Shown: one piece after another, positions 42,156 through 52,053 of the stretch
How the letters are laid out: every line of letters begins with the position of its first letter
How positions within the stretch are numbered: position 1 is the first letter of the stretch
NCBI RefSeq assembly: GCF_014127285.1
Contig: NZ_CP059901.1
Coordinates: forward strand, 3,224,001-3,288,000
Source: Mumia sp. ZJ1417
GTDB lineage: Bacteria; Actinomycetota; Actinomycetes; Propionibacteriales; Nocardioidaceae
Length of the DNA: 64,000 bases
Direction: 5' to 3'
Translations under genes and position numbers: made by a program
The notes under the pieces: generated by a model
Told to the model about the DNA's origin: nothing
The model's input: only the letters and a program-made list of their open reading frames with translations
Database searches by the model: none

Positions 42156-43246
42156 GCCGAGACCTCCTCAGGGGTCGCGTCGGGACGGGGTGCCTGGGCC
42201 ACCTGCCGCTCCTCGGCGCGGACGCGATAGCGGCGCACGAGCTCGTAGGCGATGACGACTGCGAGCACGATGATGCCCTGGGTGATCTGGATGACCTCGA
42301 CGGAGATGCCGGCCTCGATGGTGAGGCGGTTCGACTGCTCGTTGAGGAACGCGAACAGCAGCGCGGCGAACGCGATCGGGAGCGCACGGTTGCGTCCGAG
42401 CAGCGCGACGGCGATGCCGGTGAAGCCGAGTCCGAGCTGGAAGGTGGTGCCGTAGTAGTGCGCGCTGCCGAACAGCGACGGCATCCAGATGAGGCCCGCG
42501 ATGCCACCGGAGATGAGCAGCGTCAGCATCGTCATCTTCTTGGTGTTGACGCCGCTGGCCACCGCCGCCGACTCCGACTGGCCGGTCGCACGCAGGTCGA
42601 AGCCGAAGCGGGTCTTGTTGAGGACGAGCCAGAACGCGATGCCCGCGAAGACGGCGAGCAGCCCCAGGGTCCAGACCTCCCCGGAGGCCTTCTCGAACGG
42701 CTGCCAGCCGGGGACCTGGCTGGACTCCGGGATCTCGGTCGTACGACGCGAGTCGCCGGCCTTGAACCCATACGTGTTGAGGAGGTAGCCCGTGATGGTC
42801 ACCGCGATCGCGTTGAGCATGATCGTCGAGATGACCTCGCTCACCCCGCGGGTGACCTTCAGCAGGCCTGCGATGCCCGCCCACGCGGCGCCGGCCGCGA
42901 CCGCGACGAGCAGCGAGCCGAGCACGTTGAGGGCGCCGGGCAGCAGCGCCGCCCCGGCGAACACGGCTCCGGCGTACGCGGCCATGCGGTACTGGCCCTC
43001 GACACCGATGTTGAAGAGGTTCATCCGGAAGCCCACCGCGGCAGCGAGCGCGGAGAGGTAGATCAACGACGACTGGTTGGCGATGTTGACCAGGATCCGG
43101 TCAGCGGGCCACGAGAAGATGATCCCGATGAAGTCCGAGGCCGAGCCTCCGGAGATCTCGATGACCAGGCTCGTGACAGCCAGCGAGAACGCGATCGCGA
43201 GCAGCGGCGCGGCGATCGCGATGCCCACGTTGCGCAGCTGGTTCAT
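42152..43246 (-). CDS. Nucleoside ABC transporter permease (first)
   Basis: A 364-residue BPD_transp_2-family permease. AAAVGFRMNLFNIGVEGQYR near residue 80 and FGFDLRATGQSESAAVASG in the coupling loop match nucleoside importers of the BmpA/NupABC type. Eight to ten hydrophobic segments are visible, and the C-terminal tail is charged. The start overlaps the ATPase stop by four bases. Confidence 0.92.
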   Translation of the reverse strand: MNQLRNVGIAIAAPLLAIAFSLAVTSLVIEISGGSASDFIGIIFSWPADRILVNIANQSSLIYLSALAAAVGFRMNLFNIGVEGQYRMAAYAGAVFAGAALLPGALNVLGSLLVAVAAGAAWAGIAGLLKVTRGVSEVISTIMLNAIAVTITGYLLNTYGFKAGDSRRTTEIPESSQVPGWQPFEKASGEVWTLGLLAVFAGIAFWLVLNKTRFGFDLRATGQSESAAVASGVNTKKMTMLTLLISGGIAGLIWMPSLFGSAHYYGTTFQLGLGFTGIAVALLGRNRALPIAFAALLFAFLNEQSNRLTIEAGISVEVIQITQGIIVLAVVIAYELVRRYRVRAEERQVAQAPRPDATPEEVSA

Positions 43247-44748
43247 GCTTCCTCCTGTCCGCCCGTCATGGCCTCACCGAGGTCCTGCGGGGTGACGGTT
43301 TGCGGGTCGAACGAGCCGACGATGCGACCGCGGAGGATGACCTCGATGCGGTCGGACAGGCCGATGAGCTCGTCGAGGTCTGCCGAGATGAGCAGGACGG
43401 CGAGCCCGGCGCGTCGGGCGTCCTTGATCTGGTCCCAGATCGCCGCCTGCGCGCCGACGTCGACGCCGCGGGTCGGATGGGCCGCGATCAGCAGGCTGGG
43501 CTTGCCCGACAGCTCGCGCCCGACGATGAACTTCTGCTGGTTGCCGCCCGACAGCGCGCGCGCCATGGTGTCGATGCCGGGTGTGCGGACGTCGTACTGC
43601 TCGACGATCCGCTCGGAGTCGCGGCGGGCGCCGCCGCGGTTGATCCATCCGCCCTTGACGGCGACGTCCTCGTACGCGTGGCCGAGGATGCGGTTCTCCC
43701 ACAACGGGGAGTCGAGCAGGAGCCCGTGCCGGTGCCGGTCCTCAGGGATGTAGCCGATCCCGGCGGCGCGACGGCGACGGGTGGCCCACTGCGAGATGTC
43801 GGTGTCGCCGAGCTCCACCTCGCCCGTCGTGGGCCGCATCGCGAGGATCCCCTCGACGAGCTCTGTCTGGCCGTTGCCCTCGACGCCGGCGATGCCGAGG
43901 ACCTCGCCGCGGTGGATCTCGAGGTCGATGCTGTCGAGCACCGTACGGCCGAACTCGTCGACCATCGTGAGGTCGCTGACGCGCAGCTCGACGACGTCGG
44001 TGACCGTCGACTCCTCGGTCTCGGGCGACGGCAGCTCAGAGCCGACCATGAGCTCGGCGAGCTGGCGCTTGGTGACCTGCTTGGGGTCGGGGCTGCCGAC
44101 CGTGGTGCCGCGTCGCATCACCGTGATCGCATCGGCGATCGCGAGCACCTCGTCGAGCTTGTGCGAGATGAACAGGAGCGTGTGCCCCTGGGCCTTGAGA
44201 CCCTCGAGGTTGGCGAAGAGCGCCTCCACCTCCTGCGGGACGAGGACCGCCGTCGGCTCGTCGAGGATGATGATCTTGGCGCCGCGGTAGAGGACCTTGA
44301 GGATCTCCAACCGTTGGCGCGCGGCGACGCCGAGTGCCTCGACCAGCACGTCGGGGTCGAGGTTGAACCCGAACCGGTGCGAGATCTCCCGGACCTGCTC
44401 ACGGGCCTTCGCGCCGGTGCCGTACAGCTTCTCGGCGCCGAGAACGACGTTCTCGAGCACCGTGAGGTTGTCGGCGAGCATGAAGTGCTGGAACACCATG
44501 CCGATGCCGCGCGCGATCGCGTCGGACGGGCTGGCGAACTCGACCTTCTCACCGTCGATGGTGATGGTCCCGCCGTCAGGCTTCTGCACCCCGTACAGGA
44601 TCTTCATCAGCGTCGACTTGCCGGCCCCGTTCTCGCCGACGAGCGCGTGGACCGTTCCGGGTGCGATGCGCAGGTTGACGTCGTCGTTCGCGATCACACC
44701 GGGGAATCGCTTCTCGATCCCCTCGAGCTCCACCGCGGAGGTCGTCAT
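43243..44748 (-). CDS. Nucleoside ABC transporter ATP-binding protein, two nucleotide-binding domains
   Basis: A 501-residue fused ATPase. Domain 1 (about 7-240) has Walker A GENGAGKST and Walker B IIILDEPTAVL with the signature region LGVAARQRLEI. Domain 2 (about 255-490) has the variant P-loop GVEGNGQ and signature LSGGNQQKFIV, the usual asymmetry of ribose/nucleoside importers. It energises the two permeases downstream. Two hairpins separate it from the binding-protein gene. Confidence 0.94.
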   Translation of the reverse strand: MTTSAVELEGIEKRFPGVIANDDVNLRIAPGTVHALVGENGAGKSTLMKILYGVQKPDGGTITIDGEKVEFASPSDAIARGIGMVFQHFMLADNLTVLENVVLGAEKLYGTGAKAREQVREISHRFGFNLDPDVLVEALGVAARQRLEILKVLYRGAKIIILDEPTAVLVPQEVEALFANLEGLKAQGHTLLFISHKLDEVLAIADAITVMRRGTTVGSPDPKQVTKRQLAELMVGSELPSPETEESTVTDVVELRVSDLTMVDEFGRTVLDSIDLEIHRGEVLGIAGVEGNGQTELVEGILAMRPTTGEVELGDTDISQWATRRRRAAGIGYIPEDRHRHGLLLDSPLWENRILGHAYEDVAVKGGWINRGGARRDSERIVEQYDVRTPGIDTMARALSGGNQQKFIVGRELSGKPSLLIAAHPTRGVDVGAQAAIWDQIKDARRAGLAVLLISADLDELIGLSDRIEVILRGRIVGSFDPQTVTPQDLGEAMTGGQEEA

Positions 44749-44779
44749 CGTGCTCCTTCTGAGTACCGATCGAGAGGCG

Positions 44780-44849
44780 TGGGCCCGGGGCGGCAGAACG
44801 CCACCCCGGGCCCATCACGACCTTGGAGGGAGGGCGCGTCGGCCCTCCC
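44780..44849 (-). terminator. Two stacked hairpins between the BMP gene and the ATPase gene
   Basis: GGGAGGGC (44828-44835) pairs with 44842-44849 (8 bp, 6-base loop). Then GGGCCCGGGG (44781-44790), extended one pair outward, pairs with 44804-44813. Both follow the lipoprotein stop on the minus strand, inside the operon. They would let the binding protein be made in excess of the membrane parts, by partial termination or 3'-end protection. Confidence 0.6.
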
Positions 44850-44856
44850 CCGAAGG

Positions 44857-45939
44857 TCACGGCGCGGTCGGAACCTTGATCTCGCCGCTCTTGATCTGAT
44901 CGGCGTAGCCGTCGAGGTCGCCGATGATGTCGTCGACGTATCCGCCCGAGGTGGCGTAGCCGACGCCATCCTTGGCGAGATCGTACGTCTGGTAACCCAC
45001 CAGCGGCGAATCCTCGGCCACGGCGCTGATCGCGTCGTAGGCCGCGACGTCGACGCGCTTGAGCATCGAGGTCAGGATGTGCGGCTTCTCCGTGTCGGAG
45101 GCGGTCTGCCACTGGTCGGAGTCGACACCGATGGCCCACATGCCGTCACCGGCCTCGACGGCAGACTGGAAGACACCCGCACCCGAGCCGCCGGCAGCGT
45201 GGTAGACCACGTCGGCGCCCTGGTCGAACATGCCGGTCGCTGCTGCCTTGCCTCCGGCGGGATCGTTGAAGCCGCTCGCGTCGGACTCCTCGATGTACTT
45301 CACCTGGATCTTGATGTCGGGCTTCACCGCCTTCGCACCTGCGGCGTAGCCGGCCTCGAACTTCTTGATGAGGTCGGAGTTGACGCCACCGACGAAGCCG
45401 ACGTTGTTGGTCGTCGACTTCAGCGCCGCAGCGGCACCGACGAGGAAGGAGCCCTGCTCCTCGGCGAAGGTGAGGTAAGCGACGTTGTCGTTGGCCTGGT
45501 CGTCGGGGTCGAAGCCGTCGACCACGTCGAAGCTGACGTCCGGGTAGTCCGGCGCCACCTTGTTGACGGCCTCGCTGTAGAGGAATCCGACGGCGATGAT
45601 CGGATCGTGCTCGGCGTCGGCCAGCTGGCGGAGGCGGTCCTCGCGAGCCGACTCGGCCTCGCCGTCCTGAGCCTCGGCCTCGGTGCACCGGGCGCCGAGC
45701 TCGTCGACAGCCTTCTTCACACCGACCGCGGCGGCGTCGTTGAACGACTTGTCGCCCTGACCACCCACGTCGTAAGCGATGCCGACCTTGGGGCCGTCAC
45801 CTTCGGCGACCGAGCAGTCGAGCGTGTTGCTGCTGCCGGCATTGTCGTCGTCGCCGCCGTTGTCATCGTCGCTGCCGCAGCCGGCCAGAGCCAGCACGGC
45901 CACCGCGGCCAGCGCGGTGATCTTGCCCATTCGACGCAA
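44857..45939 (-). CDS. BMP-family nucleoside-binding lipoprotein
   Basis: A 360-residue exported lipoprotein (lipobox ALAGC, C21) of the basic-membrane-protein/PnrA family, which binds purine nucleosides. It shows GIAYDVGGQGDKSFNDAA, FAEEQGSFLVGAAAAL, VGFVGGVNSDLIKKFEAGY and YHAAGGSGAGVFQSA. A highly acidic Asp/Asn linker follows the lipid anchor. TTG 45939 is favoured over ATG 45930 because a GGAG lies five bases before the TTG and fourteen before the ATG. It is the first gene of the nucleoside operon. Confidence 0.92.
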   Translation of the reverse strand: MRRMGKITALAAVAVLALAGCGSDDDNGGDDDNAGSSNTLDCSVAEGDGPKVGIAYDVGGQGDKSFNDAAAVGVKKAVDELGARCTEAEAQDGEAESAREDRLRQLADAEHDPIIAVGFLYSEAVNKVAPDYPDVSFDVVDGFDPDDQANDNVAYLTFAEEQGSFLVGAAAALKSTTNNVGFVGGVNSDLIKKFEAGYAAGAKAVKPDIKIQVKYIEESDASGFNDPAGGKAAATGMFDQGADVVYHAAGGSGAGVFQSAVEAGDGMWAIGVDSDQWQTASDTEKPHILTSMLKRVDVAAYDAISAVAEDSPLVGYQTYDLAKDGVGYATSGGYVDDIIGDLDGYADQIKSGEIKVPTAP

Positions 45940-46178
45940 GAGGACTCCTCAGTCACGAGTGTTCATCGCCCCGGGCCATCCCCAGAGGATTTTCGAACAA
46001 TAACCCCGTCAACCCTTGACACGTGGGTGAACCCCTCGCGGGGAGAGGACCCGATACTCACTTGTTATCCTGAAAGACGGGCTGTTGCCGTACCGACGTC
46101 CGGCATCGGAGAACACCCACAATCAGGCGGCGACGACGATGGCGACAGTTGCCGTAGTCGCGGCCTCCGATCGCTCGG
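45940..46178 (-). promoter_or_regulatory. Likely promoter region of the nucleoside operon
   Basis: A 239-base gap with no gene. On the minus strand TTGACG (46007-46012) is a good -35, followed by an AT-richer stretch (about 45985-46003), but no convincing -10 at ideal spacing. CCCC-TCGC-GGGG (about 46032-46043) is a small palindrome upstream. No known repressor site was recognised. Confidence 0.35.
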
Positions 46179-47360
46179 TCAGAGGGTCGGAGCGCTTGCC
46201 AGGGCCGCCATCGCGAGGACCTTCGCGCCGATCGCGACCGCGCGCTCGTCGATGCGCAGGTTGCCCTGGTGGAGGTCGTACGTGGGCCCCCCGGGCGTCC
46301 GGGTGCCGAGCCGGCCCATCGACCCCGGGACGGACTCGACGAACCACGCGAAGTCCTCTCCCCCGAGGCTCTGGCTGGTGCTCGTCACCGCGCTCGGACC
46401 GAGGGCGACCGCGACCGCGTCACGCAGGATCTCGGTCGACTCCACGTCGTTGACGACGGGCGGCACACCCTGGGTGTAGGTGACCTCGGCGTCGACCCCG
46501 TACGGAGCGACGATCTCGCGCACCAGCGCCCGTACGAGGTGCTCTGCCTCGTGCCAGGCGGTCGCGTCGAGCATCCGCAGCGTGCCGGTGGCCTCTCCCG
46601 TCGCGGGGATCACGTTCGGCGCGCTCCCGGCGTTGATGCTCCCCCAGACCAGGCTCGCGCCGGCACGGGGGTCGAGCCGCCGCGACAACGCGGCCGGCAG
46701 CTGCGTGCAGAGGGTCGCCAGGGCGAACGTGAGGTCCTGGGTGAGGTGCGGGCGTGAGGTGTGCCCGCCGCGACCGGTCAGCTGGATGCGGACACGGTCG
46801 GCCGCGCCGGTGATGGACCCTTCACGCAGGCCGACGAGACCGACGTCGAGCGAGGGGTCGCAGTGCAGCGCGAACGTCCGCGAGACCCCCGACAGCGCCC
46901 CGGCGGCGAGGACCGCGAGGGCGCCCCCGGGCATGACCTCCTCGGCCGGCTGGAACACCAGCCGGACGCGCACCGGCAGGCCGCCGTCGTGGGCGAAGCG
47001 CGCGAGCGCGCCCGCGGCGCCTAGCAGCGCTGTCGTGTGCACATCGTGGCCGCAGGCGTGCGCGACGCCGGGGACCGCCGAACGCCACGGGTCGGACGTC
47101 TTGTCCGCGACCGGCAGCCCGTCGAGGTCGGCGCGCAATGCGACGATCATGCCGTCGTGCTCACCGATCTCCGCGACGAGGCCGGTCGGGTCGAGCCGCG
47201 TCGCCTCGATACCGAACTTGTCCAGCCAGCGCGCGACCACCTCGGTGGTGCGGTGTTCCTGCCAGGACAACTCCGGATGGGCGTGCAGGTCACGGCGGAC
47301 GTCGAGCAGGTCAGGCACGAGTGCATCGACGGCCGCGACGAGGTCCGCGGGCGTGGGCAT
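46179..47360 (-). CDS. M20-family amidohydrolase (N-acyl amino acid / hippurate hydrolase type)
   Basis: A 393-residue metal-dependent peptidase-family enzyme that removes acyl groups from amino acids or related amides. It shows RRDLHAHPELSWQEHRT, HACGHDVHTTALLGAA (metal ligands), the catalytic Glu pair QPAEEVMPGGA, the dimerisation-domain GRGGHTSRPHLTQD and GGEDFAWF. It recalls amiA1/amiB1 near deoD in M. tuberculosis. It is unlikely to belong to the nucleoside operon because of the 239-base gap. Confidence 0.9.
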   Translation of the reverse strand: MPTPADLVAAVDALVPDLLDVRRDLHAHPELSWQEHRTTEVVARWLDKFGIEATRLDPTGLVAEIGEHDGMIVALRADLDGLPVADKTSDPWRSAVPGVAHACGHDVHTTALLGAAGALARFAHDGGLPVRVRLVFQPAEEVMPGGALAVLAAGALSGVSRTFALHCDPSLDVGLVGLREGSITGAADRVRIQLTGRGGHTSRPHLTQDLTFALATLCTQLPAALSRRLDPRAGASLVWGSINAGSAPNVIPATGEATGTLRMLDATAWHEAEHLVRALVREIVAPYGVDAEVTYTQGVPPVVNDVESTEILRDAVAVALGPSAVTSTSQSLGGEDFAWFVESVPGSMGRLGTRTPGGPTYDLHQGNLRIDERAVAIGAKVLAMAALASAPTL

Positions 47361-47440
47361 GCCCCCAGGCTAACGCTCGTCGTGTGCCGCGCCGCACGGT
47401 GCACGCGCCGCGAGACGAGCCGAGGCTGCCATCCATCCTC

Positions 47441-47488
47441 GGACGTCATACGGATCGCGGGTCGGGACCCACGATCCGTATGACGTCA
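47441..47488. repeat. Palindrome, family B copy 2
   Basis: Perfect 16-bp arms (47442-47457 with 47472-47487, GACGTCATACGGATCG) and an inner GGGT/ACCC stem on the same axis. It shares outer GGACGTCATACG and inner CGCGGG with the palindrome at 24388-24437. It lies 15 bases after the sdhB stop on the minus strand and can terminate the sdh operon. Confidence 0.85.
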
Positions 47489-47502
47489 CGGGTGAGCGAC
47501 CG

Positions 47503-48245
47503 TCAGGCCTTGCCCTTGGCGAGCGCGCCGAGCAGGTCGCGGTTGAGCCGCGAGATCGTGTCGAGCGGGATGCCCTTGGGGCAGGCCGCCGTGCACTCAC
47601 CGATGTTGGTGCAGTTGCCGAAGCCCTCGTGGTCGTGCTGCTCGACCATCCCGACCACGCGCGAGGCACGCTCGGGCTGGCCCTGCGGGAGCAGACCGAG
47701 GTGGGTGATCTTGGCAGCGGTGAACAGCATCGCCGAGCCGTTCGGGCACGCCGCCACGCAGGCGCCGCAGCCGATGCAGGTCGCGGCCTCGAACGCGTGG
47801 TCGGCGTCCTCCTTCGGCACGGGGAGATTGTTGGCCTCCGGAGCCGATCCTGTGGGAGCGCTGATGTAGCCGCCGGCCTGGATGATGCGGTCGAACGCAC
47901 CCCGGTCGACGACGAGGTCCTTCACGACCGGGAAAGACGACGAGCGCCACGGCTCGATGTCGATGACGTCGCCGTCCTTGAACGAGCGCATGTGCAGCTG
48001 GCACGTGGTCGTACGCTCCGGGCCGTGCGCGAGGCCGTTGATGACCAGGCCGCACATGCCGCAGATGCCCTCGCGACAGTCGCTGTCGAACGCGATCGGC
48101 TCCTCGCCCTCGAGGGTGAGGCGCTCGTTGAGCACGTCGAGCATCTCGAGGAACGACATGTGCTCCGAGACGTCGTCGAGGTCGTACCCGACCATCTTGC
48201 CCTCGGCGGACGGGTTGGCCTGACGCCACACACGAACGGTGATCT

Positions 48246-48249
<4 letters not shown>
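47503..48249 (-). CDS. sdhB: Succinate dehydrogenase iron-sulfur subunit
   Basis: A 248-residue electron-transfer subunit carrying [2Fe-2S], [4Fe-4S] and [3Fe-4S] centres between SdhA and the quinone. The Cys sets are visible: [10 protein letters not shown] with a later C for the first cluster, [12 protein letters not shown] for the second, and [12 protein letters not shown] for the third. Start GTG 48249 ([10 protein letters not shown]) overlaps the sdhA stop. It is the last gene of sdhCAB. Confidence 0.95.
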
Positions 48250-50219
<1,970 letters not shown>

Positions 50220-50223
50220 GGGG

Positions 50224-50943
50224 TCAGCCCACCCATCCGAAGAAGATGGCGAACGGCGGAACCAGGAACCCGATCGTGATGATCCCTGCCACCGCGTACG
50301 CGAGGACGTTGAGGTTGCGGCGCGCCTTCACGCTGGTGTTGGCGCCGAGCGTGGTCAGGGCGCTCCAGACGCCGTGGCGCAGATGGAACCCGACCGCGAG
50401 CAACGCGATCGTGTAGGCGAGCACCATGTACCACTCGCCAAAGGTGTTGAGCACCCGCTCGTACGGGCTCGGCGAAGCACCGCCCGGCGCGATGTCGTTC
50501 GTCGTGAGGTTGAGCAGGTGGAAGATGATGAACAGCAAGATGATGACGCCGCCCCAGCGGAGCGTGAACGACGCGTAGCTGCGCTGGAAGCCGCGCTTGT
50601 TCTGCTTCGACTTGTAGCGCGGGCCGGAACCGACCTTGATCGCCTTGTGGTCGCGCCTCGAGAGCACGACCGCGGCGTACACGTGGCCGATGATCGCGAC
50701 CAGGAGCACCACACGGATGATCCAGAGGGCTCCCTCGCGCGGCAGGTAGGGCTCGCCCAGGATCCGCAGGTGGTGCGAGTACCCGTCGAAGGCGGCCTGA
50801 CCGCTGAACACCTTGAGGTTGCCGTACATGTGAAGCAGCAGGTACCCGACCATGATCAGGCCGCTGACCGCCATGAGTGCTTTGAGCGCGACGGTGGAGC
50901 GTCGTGCGCCCATCCGCTGCTTGGTCATCTCAGTTGTCGCCAC
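50224..50943 (-). CDS. sdhC: Succinate dehydrogenase cytochrome b subunit (single, B-type)
   Basis: A 239-residue membrane anchor with five hydrophobic segments. The histidines placed to bind two haems are in [31 protein letters not shown] and [10 protein letters not shown]. No separate sdhD exists: B-type enzymes use one di-haem subunit. It is first in the operon and diverges from a LysR gene across an 87-base control region with strong dyads. Confidence 0.93.
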   Translation of the reverse strand: MATTEMTKQRMGARRSTVALKALMAVSGLIMVGYLLLHMYGNLKVFSGQAAFDGYSHHLRILGEPYLPREGALWIIRVVLLVAIIGHVYAAVVLSRRDHKAIKVGSGPRYKSKQNKRGFQRSYASFTLRWGGVIILLFIIFHLLNLTTNDIAPGGASPSPYERVLNTFGEWYMVLAYTIALLAVGFHLRHGVWSALTTLGANTSVKARRNLNVLAYAVAGIITIGFLVPPFAIFFGWVG

Positions 50944-50969
50944 ACGATCACGATAGGACGCAAGGTCAC

Positions 50970-51020
50970 CTATGCGCTAAGTCATAGTGAGGCTTACTTT
51001 CATAGCCGTTGGCTATGAAA
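50970..51020. promoter_or_regulatory. Operator-like palindromes between sdhC and the LysR gene
   Basis: A perfect dyad with 10-bp arms and a 3-base centre (50998-51007 with 51011-51020, half-site TTTCATAGCC) lies just before the LysR start. CTATG (50970-50974) and CATAG (50983-50987) form a second dyad of the same half-site about 25 bases away. Two related dyads between divergent genes are the usual LysR-regulator pattern, so the LysR protein probably controls itself and sdhCAB. Confidence 0.6.
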
Positions 51021-51030
51021 CACTGGGTGG

Positions 51031-51954
51031 GTGCAGATCCATCAGCTCGCGTACTTCGTCGCGGTCGCCCGTACGCGACATTTCACCCAGGCTGCCGAGG
51101 AGTCCGGCGTCTCGCAGCCGAGCCTGTCCAAGCAGATCCGCGTCCTCGAGAACTCCCTCGGCACGGCGCTGTTCGAACGTGAGCGCGGCGCCGTCCGTCT
51201 CACTCCCGCCGGCGAGGCGCTCCTCCCCCACGCGCAGGAGATCCTCATCGAGGTCGACGAGGGTCTGCGCGCGGTCCGCGAGGTCAGCGGGCTCCAGCGC
51301 GGTCGTGTACGCGTCGGCGCGACGCCCTCGATGTGGGACGGGCTGATGGCCGACGCCATGGTCGCGTTCCGGTCGGCGTATCCGGGCATCGAGCTCGAGG
51401 TCACCGAAGGTGGCTCACGGCTGCTCACCCGCGACCTCGGCCGAGGTGCCCTCGACCTCGCGCTCGTCATCGTGCCGCTGCGAGGTGACGACCCGGACCT
51501 CGTCGCGACGCCGCTGCTGCGCGAGCGGCTAGTGGTCGCGGGTCCGGCCGACGCCTCTGGGCTCGGGCCGGGCCCGGTCGCGGTGCGCGATCTCGAGGGG
51601 GTGCCGCTGGTGATGTTCCGGGAGGGGTACGACCTGCGCGACACGACGACCAACGCGTGCCTCGACGCCGGTTTCGAGCCGACGATGGCGATCGAGGGCG
51701 GCGAGATGAACGCGGTGCTGCGCTTCGTCGAGGCCGGGCTGGGCTACGCCGTGGTGCCGAGCATGGTGCTCGCGTCTCGACCGGGGCTGCGGGGGACACC
51801 GATCGACGAGCCCGAGCTGACCCGGACGATCGCGCTCGCCCACCGTCGGACGCTCGCAATGCCGCTGGCCTCGCAGGCGTTCCGCGACCTGCTCGTGGCC
51901 TACCTACGCGGCCTGGCGGCCGACCAGCTCGGCGACATGGACCTCATCGGCTGA
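51031..51954 (+). CDS. LysR-family transcriptional regulator
   Basis: A 307-residue LysR protein. The N-terminal winged helix (about 1-60) reads QLAYFVAVARTRHFTQAAEE, then SGVSQPSLSKQIRVLE. The C-terminal effector domain (about 90-290) has the usual two-lobed pattern with FVEAGLGYAVVPSMV. Divergence from sdhC and the shared dyads suggest it responds to a TCA-cycle or carbon signal; the effector is unknown. GTG 51031 gives the standard N-terminus. Confidence 0.92.
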   Translation: MQIHQLAYFVAVARTRHFTQAAEESGVSQPSLSKQIRVLENSLGTALFERERGAVRLTPAGEALLPHAQEILIEVDEGLRAVREVSGLQRGRVRVGATPSMWDGLMADAMVAFRSAYPGIELEVTEGGSRLLTRDLGRGALDLALVIVPLRGDDPDLVATPLLRERLVVAGPADASGLGPGPVAVRDLEGVPLVMFREGYDLRDTTTNACLDAGFEPTMAIEGGEMNAVLRFVEAGLGYAVVPSMVLASRPGLRGTPIDEPELTRTIALAHRRTLAMPLASQAFRDLLVAYLRGLAADQLGDMDLIG

Positions 51955-51963
51955 GCCGACCTG

Positions 51964-52047
51964 GGTGGTTGAGCCTGTCGAAACCACCCACCGGTGGTTG
52001 AGCCTGTCGAAACCACCCACCGGACCAACCCGGGGCTCAACCACCGG
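51964..52047. repeat. 29-bp tandem repeat with hairpin, between convergent genes
   Basis: Bases 51964-51992 are repeated exactly at 51993-52021. Each copy can fold GGTGGTT against AACCACC around GAGCCTGTCGA. A partial inverted third copy (CTCAACCACCGG, 52036-52047) pairs with 51991-52002. The core GGTTGAGCCTGTCGAAACC is, as far as I recall, a widespread intergenic repeat of high-GC actinobacteria. Here it serves as a bidirectional terminator. Confidence 0.85.
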
Positions 52048-52053
52048 ACCGCC

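Noticed and set aside
43300-46479. A 1059-codon open frame on the plus strand opposite the nucleoside transporter genes
   Set aside because: Runs antisense through two well-supported genes and an intergenic region; composition is that of a reading-frame shadow.
50224-50943. Missing sdhD, suggesting a deletion in the sdh operon
   Set aside because: B-type enzymes have one di-haem membrane subunit; sdhC length and its histidines fit that class.
51964-52021. Possible CRISPR array (29-bp repeats)
   Set aside because: The two units are directly adjacent with no spacer, there are only two, and no cas gene is present.
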